Assembly: GCA_034423195.1 (NCBI GenBank)
Contig: DAOUIZ010000035.1
Span: 62,001 to 126,000, forward strand
Source: CATOSK01 sp034423195
GTDB taxonomy: Bacteria > Chloroflexota > Dehalococcoidia > Lucifugimonadales > UBA3495
Direction of reading: 5' to 3'
DNA length: 64,000 nucleotides
Position numbers and translations under genes: made by a program. Positions 32,050 through 39,698 of the stretch are shown piece by piece. The notes beneath the pieces were generated by a model. That model searched no databases. It saw only the letters and a program-made list of their open reading frames with translations, and had not been told where the DNA came from. Position 1 is the first letter of the stretch. Each line of letters begins with the position of its first letter.

Positions 32050-33228
32050 ATGACCAGCGGCACAGAATCCCAGAATTTCTTGTCCCAGAATCCTCTGTCG
32101 GCAACCGGGCCGGACCCCGCTCCCCTGTCAACTGGCAGCGGGCGGATTGCTCCCTCTCCGGTGGTGGCGGTGGTCGCTACGGAACCCGACACGGTCCTGG
32201 ATGACGTGGGGCGGGCGATGGCATTGGCCGGGGCCGACCGATATTTGAGCCCGGACCGGTCGACGCTCCTCAAAATCAACATTTCATGGCAGCACTGGTA
32301 CCCCGGCTGCTCCACCACTCCCTGGCAGCTTGAAGGGGTTGTACGGGCGCTGCAGAACTGGGGGCACCGGGAGTTGATAGCCGCCCATAACGGGACGGTG
32401 GTGGTCGATTCGTTCGAGGGGGAGGTCAACAACAAGCACAAGGTTGTCCAGGACCGTTACCACCTGCCCACCGTGCATCTCGATACGCCGCCCAATGTCT
32501 GGATTGACTACAAGCCGAAAGCAGAAATGCTGGTGCTGGACGACATTTTCCCGGAGGGCATCCAGATTCCCGAGATTTTTCCGGGCAAGGACATCATCCA
32601 GCTTCCGACGATGAAGACCCACGTCTTCACCACGATGACCGGGGCGATGAAGAACGCCTTTGGAGGGCTGCTGCACCGCAAGCGGCACTGGACCCACTCG
32701 GTGATTCACGAAACGCTGGTGGACTTGCTGGCGATCCAGCAGGAAATCCACCCTGGAATCTTCGCGGTGATGGACGGGACCTTTGCCGGGGACGGGCCGG
32801 GGCCGAGGGCGATGCGGTGGCACGTGAAGGACCGGATCCTGGCCGGGGCGGACCAGGTGGCTATAGACGCGGTGGCGGCGCACATGATGGGTTTTGATCC
32901 GATGAAAATAAGGTTCATACGGTTGGCGCACGAGCGGGGTTTGGGATGCGGCGACCTTTCCCAGATTGAGGTGGTGGGGGAGGACATCAGCGGGGTCAAC
33001 TGGGGCTTCAGCGGTGTGGAGAATACCTTCGCCAGCCGGGGGCAGAAGCTGATTTACTGGGGGCCGCTGAAGTTCCTGGAGAATGTGTTGCTGCGGAGCC
33101 CGCTGGCCGGATGGTCCTTCCTGGCATCCAACCTCTACCACAACGGCTACTGGCTGAACACCCACGGGCGGCGGCGGATAAACGCGGCGTTGCAAACGAA
33201 GTGGGGGCGGTTGTTTGAGGGGTATTAG
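32050..33228 (+). CDS. DUF362 family protein
   Basis: 392 residues. The DUF362 core is recognised from LKINISWQHWYPG (about 75-87), the LPTMKTHVFTTMTGAMKNAFGG pattern (about 180-200), the MDGTFAGDGPGPR loop and ILAGADQVAIDAVAAHMMGFDP. These proteins often pair with ferredoxin domains or occur in lipid or glycan modification loci; the biochemical role is not known. No Fe-S ferredoxin motif is present. The ATG has GAGAGG upstream. The first 35 residues are low-complexity and may not be translated if a later start is used. Confidence 0.85.
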   Translation: MTSGTESQNFLSQNPLSATGPDPAPLSTGSGRIAPSPVVAVVATEPDTVLDDVGRAMALAGADRYLSPDRSTLLKINISWQHWYPGCSTTPWQLEGVVRALQNWGHRELIAAHNGTVVVDSFEGEVNNKHKVVQDRYHLPTVHLDTPPNVWIDYKPKAEMLVLDDIFPEGIQIPEIFPGKDIIQLPTMKTHVFTTMTGAMKNAFGGLLHRKRHWTHSVIHETLVDLLAIQQEIHPGIFAVMDGTFAGDGPGPRAMRWHVKDRILAGADQVAIDAVAAHMMGFDPMKIRFIRLAHERGLGCGDLSQIEVVGEDISGVNWGFSGVENTFASRGQKLIYWGPLKFLENVLLRSPLAGWSFLASNLYHNGYWLNTHGRRRINAALQTKWGRLFEGY

Positions 33229-33265
33229 GGGGGAGATTAGGTTAGGCTGGATGTGAAGGGTTGCT

Positions 33266-34597
33266 ATGCATATCACAGGATTGAAAGTGCCTAAAGGTTG
33301 CCACCCAGCATTTACAACCAATGATGTTGAATTAGCGGTCAACGATAGGGTCAACTTGTTTATAGGCCCGAATGCATGTGGGAAAACCAGTCTCCTACGG
33401 GTTCTGGCAGAAGCCAGTCTTTTGGATAACAACTCGATGATACCCTTCAACCCCCCTTCGGTTAGCCTTAGTGAAGATTGGGAAGGCAAGGTCAAAAGTC
33501 CTACCGACAGAGAAGCGTTAACCCAGGATGTTTTCTGGGAAAGCGAAACTGCACATTTGCTGTTCGTCCCATGGGTTTACATTCCCGCTACGCGTATCTC
33601 TCTCCCGGGTGAATTTGACGACCATGCGGTGCCGTTGAATAAGAGCAAACTCTTCGACGGAGTAAACGTTGCTTGGCCCGACAATTCGCAAATTTTCGAC
33701 AACCGTTGGGTTGAAGCAGTCGTCAAGGAATTGTTCGACCACTTTAAGACAGGAACGGTGGAATTCTTTGAGTTCCGATCTGCCCTGAGGCGTGCATACA
33801 CTTGCGCGGCGTACATTTCACGAGAAATTCTGACTGGCAGCCCAGTGAACTACGTATCTTATCCTTCGGACATTTTTGGCCCCGAAGAGATCGACCCGCT
33901 GACGGTCGAACCCTACGTTCATCCAGGAATGGGGGTTTTCGAGGCACAGGACCTGAGCCACAAGTCCGTGAAACAGTATGTCGGTAATTTGAGCTCCGGA
34001 ACTCAAGGAGCCTACCTATGGGTTTTGTTTGTGTCTCTCAAGATGGCGGAGCATTATAAGTTTGAGCGAGGCTGGCACGAAAAGCCGGCCATTCTGCTGA
34101 TTGATGAGGTTGAAAACCATTTGCATCCTACGTGGCAGCGGCGGGTGATTCCGGCCTTGCTGGAGCATTTTCCGGGGTTGCAGATTTTCGCCACTACCCA
34201 TTCTCCGTTCGTGGTGGCCGGGTTGAAGGCCGGGCAGGTGCATCTGTTGAGCCGGGACGAGAACGGGGTGGTTTCGGCGTCCACCAACGAGCAGGATATT
34301 ATCGGGTGGACGATGGACGAGATTCTGCGGACGATGATGGGGGTTCCCGACCCAACGGACGAGGCAACGGCGCAGGCGGCGCAGGAGTTGAGGGAGTTGC
34401 GGAACGATGTTCCCGCTCCGACGGAAGCCGAGGAAGAAAAACGGCAGGAACGCATCCGGGAGTTGCGGGGGAAGGTGGACCGGGACTTGCTGGCCGGGGG
34501 GCCGGCGGCGGCGCAGCGGGAGATTTTCGAGGAGCATCTGGCCGAGATTCTGGAACGGCACCGGCAGGCTCAGAGTATGAACCAGGAAAACGGTTAG
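33266..34597 (+). CDS. ptuA: AAA15/21-family ATPase, PtuA-like (Septu defence)
   Basis: 443 residues. Walker A is IGPNACGKTSLLR (33-45), an ABC-type signature LSSGTQGAYLW lies near 240, Walker B is ILLIDEVENHLHP (about 274-286) and the H-loop is ATTHSPFVV. A coiled, charged C-terminal region follows (about 380-443). It is directly followed by an HNH nuclease gene, the PtuA-PtuB arrangement of Septu anti-phage systems, in which ATP-bound PtuA controls the nuclease. The 5' half (to about 34100) is visibly richer in A and T than its neighbours, while the 3' half has host-like GC, pointing to transfer or a mosaic gene. Confidence 0.85.
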   Translation: MHITGLKVPKGCHPAFTTNDVELAVNDRVNLFIGPNACGKTSLLRVLAEASLLDNNSMIPFNPPSVSLSEDWEGKVKSPTDREALTQDVFWESETAHLLFVPWVYIPATRISLPGEFDDHAVPLNKSKLFDGVNVAWPDNSQIFDNRWVEAVVKELFDHFKTGTVEFFEFRSALRRAYTCAAYISREILTGSPVNYVSYPSDIFGPEEIDPLTVEPYVHPGMGVFEAQDLSHKSVKQYVGNLSSGTQGAYLWVLFVSLKMAEHYKFERGWHEKPAILLIDEVENHLHPTWQRRVIPALLEHFPGLQIFATTHSPFVVAGLKAGQVHLLSRDENGVVSASTNEQDIIGWTMDEILRTMMGVPDPTDEATAQAAQELRELRNDVPAPTEAEEEKRQERIRELRGKVDRDLLAGGPAAAQREIFEEHLAEILERHRQAQSMNQENG

Positions 34598-34599
34598 CT

Positions 34600-35313
34600 T
34601 TGCACTCCGTCCAACGTTCCCCGGAACCTGTCCTTCTGGTTGGATTACGGAGCCGGTGCTCCAGTTGGGAACAATTGGAGGATCATGAGCGCCGGTCAGT
34701 TCGTGCAGAGTTGGGGAAGGATTTCAGCCGGATTTGCGGTTATTGCGAACGATTATGTGAGGACACCACACGGGCGCAGCGTGGCCACGAAGAAAGCATA
34801 GACCATTTCCACCCTCGCAGTAAATTTCCCAGTGAATGGTTGGACTGGCTCAATTTGGTGTACGCCTGTCAGAGGTGCAATCGGGCCAAAAGTGACAGTT
34901 GGCCAGGCTACGAAGACGACCTGGTTAACCAGTGGTTGGCTGCCGAGGATGCTCGGTATACTCCAGTTTTTGAGTATGTGAATCCTAATGCTGTTGATGG
35001 CCAACGGTCGGCCGAGGATTTCTTTGACTTCGACGTGGAAACCGGAGAGATTGGTCCTGCAGAACATCTTGACCGTGCGGAATGGTCAATGGCCCGCAGG
35101 ACGGTCCGGGACATCGACTTGAACTCGACTGCTCCACGACAGGATAACCTCCCCGGTTTGCGGAAATTAAGACGGACGTTGCTGGACGACACCTTGCGCC
35201 GCGTTCCGGACCCCGATTTGCGGTCGGTGATTATCGCCGGGTTTGTCGAGAAAGGCCGTCCGTTTTCGAGTTTCACTGCGGCCTATGCTCGGAGTATTGG
35301 TTTCCAAGTTTAG
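34600..35313 (+). CDS. ptuB: HNH endonuclease, PtuB-like (Septu defence)
   Basis: 237 residues with an HNH core: CGYCER (zinc Cys pair, residues about 45-50), SIDHFHPRSKFPSEWLDWLN (catalytic His and Asn region), YACQRCNRAKSDS (second Cys pair). TIGR02646-type proteins with this layout are PtuB nucleases or retron-associated HNH effectors. Translation most likely starts at the TTG at 34600, two bases after the ptuA stop and behind AGGAAAA; the frame opens much earlier but there it only shadows ptuA. The close coupling with the ATPase supports a two-gene defence operon. Confidence 0.83.
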   Translation: MHSVQRSPEPVLLVGLRSRCSSWEQLEDHERRSVRAELGKDFSRICGYCERLCEDTTRAQRGHEESIDHFHPRSKFPSEWLDWLNLVYACQRCNRAKSDSWPGYEDDLVNQWLAAEDARYTPVFEYVNPNAVDGQRSAEDFFDFDVETGEIGPAEHLDRAEWSMARRTVRDIDLNSTAPRQDNLPGLRKLRRTLLDDTLRRVPDPDLRSVIIAGFVEKGRPFSSFTAAYARSIGFQV

Positions 35314-35324
35314 AGGCGTAGCTT

Positions 35325-35681
35325 ATGACCGTTCAGAGTATTAGCGCCGTTACCTTGGCTGTCCGGGATATGGCGGCGGCGGTGGAGTTTTACCGGGAGA
35401 AGGTGGGGCTGGAGATGCTCTACGGCGGCGGGGATGCGGCTTTTACCAGCTTTCGGGTGGGCGGTGGGTATGTCAACCTGATTTTGGAGGAGGAGCACGG
35501 CGTTAACTGGTGGGGGAGGTTGATCCTGTATGTGGATGATGTGGACGCCATGTATCAGAAGCTGGTGGATGCCGGGCTGCAACCCGACGATGTTCCGAAA
35601 GATGCGCCGTGGCGGGAGCGGTACTTCCACATTTTCGACCCGGATGGGCATGAGTTGAGCTTCGCCAAGCCGATTCCGTAG
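35325..35681 (+). CDS. VOC/glyoxalase-bleomycin resistance family protein
   Basis: 118 residues, one vicinal-oxygen-chelate module of the beta-alpha-beta-beta-beta type: AVTLAVRDMAAAVEFYREKVGLEM (9-32), then a C-terminal RYFHIFDPDGHELSFAKP. The first metal ligand position (usually His) is Thr/Leu here, but the C-terminal Glu (HELSF) is kept. It could be a lactoylglutathione-lyase-like or fosfomycin-type enzyme; no substrate call is justified. The ATG follows GAGG by about 8 bases, 11 bases after the nuclease stop. Confidence 0.88.
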   Translation: MTVQSISAVTLAVRDMAAAVEFYREKVGLEMLYGGGDAAFTSFRVGGGYVNLILEEEHGVNWWGRLILYVDDVDAMYQKLVDAGLQPDDVPKDAPWRERYFHIFDPDGHELSFAKPIP

Positions 35682-35691
35682 CAATTCCTAC

Positions 35692-36201
35692 TCAGAGTTG
35701 CTTGACGAAGAATTGCTCGGTCATGGGCCCGTAGGGGGCCTGTCGGGTGGGCTGGTAGCCGGAGGCGGTGTACATCCTGACGGCGGGTTCGAGGTGGAGG
35801 ACGGTGGAGAGGGCGATGCGCGAGTAGCCGTTTCTCCGGCAGAATTCTTCCACGGTTTCCAGCAGGCGGCGGCCGATTCCCTGGCGGCGAAAGGCGCTGG
35901 CGACACTCATTCTTCGCAGTTCCGCTTCTTCGGCGTTGACCCTTTGGACACCGACCGTGCCGACTATCTCCCCGGAGCGTTCCGCGACCCAGAAGTGGCT
36001 GCCGGGCGGCCTCATGTAGTGGGCCGGGATGTCGGAGAGGTCGGCGGTGAGGGAATGCTGGACGTACTCGCGGGCCGCATTCTCCAGCGGAGTTCCTTCG
36101 GCGAAGTCCAGTTGGCCGCGAGCGAAGATTGTGCGGACGGCCCCGGCATCGGCGGGATGGAAGGAACGGATTACGAGGGTCTGGGCGGAGTCTGCGGTCA
36201 A
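35692..36201 (-). CDS. GNAT family N-acetyltransferase
   Basis: 169 residues. The acetyl-CoA pyrophosphate loop RRQGIGRRLLETVEEF (about 114-129) and the preceding strand ELRRMSVASAF are the GNAT motif A; HLEPAVRMYTASGYQP is motif B. The acceptor is unknown. It overlaps neither neighbour and ends 10 bases from the convergent VOC gene. Confidence 0.9.
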   Translation of the reverse strand: MTADSAQTLVIRSFHPADAGAVRTIFARGQLDFAEGTPLENAAREYVQHSLTADLSDIPAHYMRPPGSHFWVAERSGEIVGTVGVQRVNAEEAELRRMSVASAFRRQGIGRRLLETVEEFCRRNGYSRIALSTVLHLEPAVRMYTASGYQPTRQAPYGPMTEQFFVKQL

Positions 36202-36220
36202 TCCGGTAGGTTCCCTGGGG

Positions 36221-37309
36221 CTAGACGTTGATCAGGAAGTGGATTACGTCGCCGTCCTGGACGGGGTAGGTCTTGCCCTCGGAGCGGAGAACGCCTTCCT
36301 TGCGGCCCTGGGCCATGCTGCCGCATCGGGAGAGATCGTCGTAGGGAATCACCTCGGCACGGATGAACCCGCGGGTGAAGTCGGTGTGGATAGTTCCGGC
36401 GGCTTCCTGGGCGGGGAGCCCATCCCGGACGCTCCACGCCCGCACTTCGTCCTCGCCGACGGTGAGGAAGGACACCAGTCCGACGGTGGCGTAGCTGACG
36501 CGGATAACCTGGGCGAGAGCGGATTCCCCCAGCCCCAGATCCTGCCGAAACTCCTCGGCTTCTTCGCTGGGCATCAAGGCCAGTTCCGCCTCGATCTTGG
36601 CGGACAGGGACACCTCGCCGATACCAGTCAATGCCTGGGAGGGCAAGGGCAGGTCTGATAGGAACACGTCATCGGCGGACTCGCCGATGTTGAAGGCGGC
36701 GACGAGGGCCTTTCCGGTGAGAAGCTGATAGGCAACAATGAAAGCGTTCTCGGACTCGGTGAGTTCCTGGAGGCGCAAGGGGGTGCCGGACTCCAATCCA
36801 GCCTTAACCTTGTTGACCGCTTCAAGATGGCGGGTCACCCGTGGGCGCTCGTCCGGCTTGGCCTTGTTGAAGCCTTCCCGCAACCGTTCGGCGGACCGGT
36901 CCAGCACCTCGATGTCGGCAAAGGAGAGTTCTTCCAGCATGGCGGTCAGATCGCGGGCCGGGTCGACGGTCCCGGAAGGGTGGGGAACGGCGGGATGGTC
37001 GAAGGCCCGGATTACCAGCAGGAAAGCGTCGGCGGCCTGGAGAACGTTGCGGTGGCGGCCGGTGATGCCGCTCCCCTTACCTTCGGCAGCGGATCCGGGA
37101 ATGTCCCAATACTTGATCTCCGCCGGGACGACCTTGCGGGGGTTATACATTCCGGCGAGGACATCGAGGCGGGGGTCGGGGACCTTGACTACTCCGATGT
37201 GGACTTCGGAGCCGCCGCCGGCGCTGGAGGATTCAGCGGCGCCTCCGGTCAAGGCGTTGAACACGGAGGTCTTGCCGCTTTGGGGCAGACCGATGATGGC
37301 TATGTCCAT
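36221..37309 (-). CDS. ychF: YchF/OLA1-like P-loop ATPase
   Basis: 362 residues. The P-loop is IGLPQSGKTSVFNAL (6-20), G3 is DIPG (about 69-72), and the C-terminal TGS domain is recognised in AAGTIHTDFTRGFIRAEVIPYDDL and VQDGDVIHFLINV. YchF hydrolyses ATP rather than GTP and associates with ribosomes during stress responses. The G4-equivalent is AAFNIGES, where typical YchF has NxxE, and the linker between domains is shorter than usual, so this is a divergent member. It starts with ATG at 37309. Confidence 0.92.
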   Translation of the reverse strand: MDIAIIGLPQSGKTSVFNALTGGAAESSSAGGGSEVHIGVVKVPDPRLDVLAGMYNPRKVVPAEIKYWDIPGSAAEGKGSGITGRHRNVLQAADAFLLVIRAFDHPAVPHPSGTVDPARDLTAMLEELSFADIEVLDRSAERLREGFNKAKPDERPRVTRHLEAVNKVKAGLESGTPLRLQELTESENAFIVAYQLLTGKALVAAFNIGESADDVFLSDLPLPSQALTGIGEVSLSAKIEAELALMPSEEAEEFRQDLGLGESALAQVIRVSYATVGLVSFLTVGEDEVRAWSVRDGLPAQEAAGTIHTDFTRGFIRAEVIPYDDLSRCGSMAQGRKEGVLRSEGKTYPVQDGDVIHFLINV

Positions 37310-37357
37310 GGAAAGGCTTTCCGGTTGGCAGTAAAGGATTGGGTGATTGTTGAGAGG

Positions 37358-38527
37358 TCAGCCAGCGGCCAGGACCACCGTGCCGGTGGATGACAGGGAG
37401 CCGCCGGTGCCGTTGACGATGGATACCTGGGGATTGCCCCCACCTTTGCGGGTGACCTGGCGATCGCCGGCCTCTCCCCGCAACTGGCGGACGGCTTCAA
37501 CCAGGAGGAAGCTGCCGTACATGCCGGGGTGGGTGTAGGATAGTCCTCCGCCGCTGGTGTTGAGGGGGAAGTCCCCGCCGGGGGCGGTGCGCTGCCCGGC
37601 CACGAAGTCCGGGGCTTCGCCGGGGCCGCAGAAACCGAGTCCTTCCAGCGTCAGCATGACGGTGTAGGTGAAGGAGTCGTAGATCATGGTTAGATCGATA
37701 TCGCCGTGGGTGATCCCGGCGCGGGCCAGGGCTTTCGGGCCGGACTCACGGGCGATCAACGAGGTGTAATTGGGCATGGTGCTGATGAGGTTGTGGTCGT
37801 GAGCTTCGGCGGCACCCAATACCCACACCGGCTGCTTGCGGCAGGACGCGGCTTTCTCCGCAGTTGTAACGATGATGGCAGCGCCGGAGTCGGTGACGAG
37901 GCAGCAGTCTACGAGGTGGAAGGGCCAGGACACCCAGCGGGAGTCGTGGTAGTCGTCGAAGGTCATGGGCGTTTCGTGCATTACGGCCTTGGGGTTGAGG
38001 TTGGCCCACTTGCGGGTGGCAACGGCTATCTCGGCCATGCCCTGGCGGGTGTGGTCTTCGCCGTACTCGTGCATGTAGCGGGTGCAGGCCATCGAGTAGT
38101 TGATGGGCTGCCCGACCAATCCGTAGGGAGCCTCGTACTGGGCGACGGGAAGGTTGGGGTCGGCGGGGATGCGGGCGCGGGTGGACCGGCCGGCCTGCCC
38201 GTGGGTGATGAGCACGGTGTCGCAGTAGCCGGCGCGGATGGCGGCGGCGGCATGGGCGACGTGGATGACGAAAGAAGAGCCGCCGACGGAGGTGTTGTCG
38301 GTGAAGCCCGGCTGGATGCCGAGGTATTCTGCGGTCGCCAGGGTGGAGAAACCGGCGGTGAGGAGGCCGTTGATGTCGCTCTTGGCGAGTCCAGCGTCGT
38401 CCAGGGCATTCCAGGCGGCCTCGGCGTGGTGCTGGAGGGAGGACTTGTTGGGCACGGTGCCCATCTCGTCGGACTCGGCCACCCCGACGATGGCAATGTC
38501 CCGTTCCCGGTTGGTGCTGGAAGTCAT
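37358..38527 (-). CDS. Thiolase-fold acetyl-CoA acetyltransferase family protein
   Basis: 389 residues of the thiolase (SCP-x/lipid-transfer) type. The N-terminal domain reads IAIVGVAESDEMG and NTSVGGSSFVIHVAHAAAAI (about 77-96); the C-terminal domain ends with TSGGGLSYTHPGMYG and IVNGTGG, keeping the catalytic His and the second Gly-rich loop. The nucleophilic Cys of true thiolases (usually in a CxSG motif near residue 90) is replaced by Ser/Gly in VGGSSF, so classical ketoacyl-CoA thiolysis is doubtful. Such thiolase-like proteins often work with a DUF35 partner; none is adjacent here. The 63-bp repeat lies 17 bases upstream of the start. Confidence 0.88.
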   Translation of the reverse strand: MTSSTNRERDIAIVGVAESDEMGTVPNKSSLQHHAEAAWNALDDAGLAKSDINGLLTAGFSTLATAEYLGIQPGFTDNTSVGGSSFVIHVAHAAAAIRAGYCDTVLITHGQAGRSTRARIPADPNLPVAQYEAPYGLVGQPINYSMACTRYMHEYGEDHTRQGMAEIAVATRKWANLNPKAVMHETPMTFDDYHDSRWVSWPFHLVDCCLVTDSGAAIIVTTAEKAASCRKQPVWVLGAAEAHDHNLISTMPNYTSLIARESGPKALARAGITHGDIDLTMIYDSFTYTVMLTLEGLGFCGPGEAPDFVAGQRTAPGGDFPLNTSGGGLSYTHPGMYGSFLLVEAVRQLRGEAGDRQVTRKGGGNPQVSIVNGTGGSLSSTGTVVLAAG

Positions 38528-38543
38528 TGAATGTTCCTTTTAT

Positions 38544-38669
38544 CTAAGGGTCGCCGCCCCCGCGCCCGGGGCAGGTAACTTGTCTAAGGGCGCTCGGCGG
38601 CTCTGCCTAAGGGTCGCCGCCCTCGCGCCCGGGGCAGGTAACTTGTCCAAGAGCGCTCGGCGGCTCTGC
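38544..38669. repeat. Two tandem 63-bp repeat units
   Basis: Unit 1 (38544-38606) and unit 2 (38607-38669) are adjacent and differ at only three or so positions. Each begins CTAAGGGTCGCCGCC and ends GCTCGGCGGCTCTGC, with AGGTAACTTGT near the middle. Diverged copies occur at 43214-43285 and 61514-61567. All lie at the edges of genes. There is no spacer or leader, so it is not a CRISPR array. Confidence 0.9.
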
Positions 38670-39086
38670 CCGTTGGTTGCGCTCAGGTGTGAGCCCTTGG
38701 GATGTTACAACAAAGGGGCGGGATGGACAACGGCGGGTCTATCCGTCTGGTACGGAGGGGCGGGAGGCAGGAGATGAGGTGGCCAAGGAAATATCTGTGC
38801 CACATTCCGCTACATTTTGCCGCATTTCCGAAGGTTTCCCCGCGGCGCGGACCCGCCCGCCAGCCGGATGCTGACTATCCTCGTGAACAAGGATACGCCA
38901 CAGAGAGGGGAATGGGAAAGGGGCAAGTGTCATTAAAATCGGCGGCGGAACCGGCTGGAAACCGAGGCGGAAGAATCGCGGGCGGTTTAATTAAGAAACT
39001 GAGGTTGGTAGAATGGCCCTAAATTGGGGAGCCGCGTTGCGGTTGAGGCCGGCGCCGGCTTGCCCCGTTGTCCACCGAGGTAACCC
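38670..39086. other. Intergenic region with a phased array
   Basis: About 420 bases without a supported gene. It contains the array at 38799-38830 and GGGGCAAGTGTCATT at 38929-38943. Nothing else structured is clear. Confidence 0.65.
38799..38830. repeat. Phased 10-bp ACATT array (array D)
   Basis: Units GCCACATTCC, GCTACATTTT and GCCGCATTTC repeat every 10 bases. It shares ATTCCGCTACATT with the array at 8932-8960. Confidence 0.7.
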
Positions 39087-39698
39087 ATGCCCCGAAATTT
39101 CTGGATGGTAATCAGCAACGAAGAGAATTTCCAGATTACCCGAAACCTTGAATTCACGGTCCAAGGACTAAAAGCGGAACACAGGCGAAAGGTCCAGAGA
39201 GTGGAAGCAGGAGACCGGATGCTCTACTACGTATCGGGCATCCGGCGGTTTGCCGCGACCGCCACGCTGACATCAACCTACCGGGAAGAAACCACCGAAA
39301 TCTGGAAGAGGGAAGGCAGCGCCGACTGGCTGTACCGAATCAACATCAAGCCCGAGATTGTCCTGGACGAGGAACAGTACATCCAGGCGGGCCTGCTGGC
39401 GCACCGCCTGGACTACATCCGGCGGTGGCCGCCGGAGAACTGGTACATGGCTTTCCAGGGCAACCTGCACCTGCTTCCCAAGAACGACTTCTTTCTCATC
39501 GAGAGCGAGATGAAGAAGCTGAAGTTCGGCCCTGGCTTTATTCCCGACGCAGAGCCGCCCCCGGAAAAGACCAAGGCCCGTTCGCGGCGGGGGAGAGGAG
39601 GGGCGGCCAGGGGAGGTCAAAGGGGCAATGCGGGCCCGGCCACAGCGAATGGCGGCGTCAGGGAGAGCAGTCAGCCGGACCAGGAGAGCGAGGGCTAG
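39087..39698 (+). CDS. EVE domain protein
   Basis: 203 residues. The first 150 form an EVE domain (PUA-like fold): NFWMVISNEENFQI at the start, KVQRVEAGDRMLYYVSGIRRFAA (about 37-60), and a C-terminal FQGNLHLLPKNDFFLIE. EVE domains bind modified bases in DNA or RNA and are common in defence and RNA-modification settings. The last 50 residues are disordered, with an RG-rich stretch (RSRRGRGGAARGGQRG). The ATG at 39087 has GAGG 7 bases upstream. It overlaps the 3' end of queG by 41 bases on the other strand. Confidence 0.88.
   Translation: MPRNFWMVISNEENFQITRNLEFTVQGLKAEHRRKVQRVEAGDRMLYYVSGIRRFAATATLTSTYREETTEIWKREGSADWLYRINIKPEIVLDEEQYIQAGLLAHRLDYIRRWPPENWYMAFQGNLHLLPKNDFFLIESEMKKLKFGPGFIPDAEPPPEKTKARSRRGRGGAARGGQRGNAGPATANGGVRESSQPDQESEG

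Noticed and set aside
34132..34599. N-terminal extension of the HNH protein
   Set aside because: It lies entirely within ptuA in a different frame and reads as low-complexity Gly/Ala/Arg sequence.
38544..38669. Possible CRISPR array from tandem repeats
   Set aside because: Only two contiguous 63-bp units with no spacers, and no cas genes in the window.
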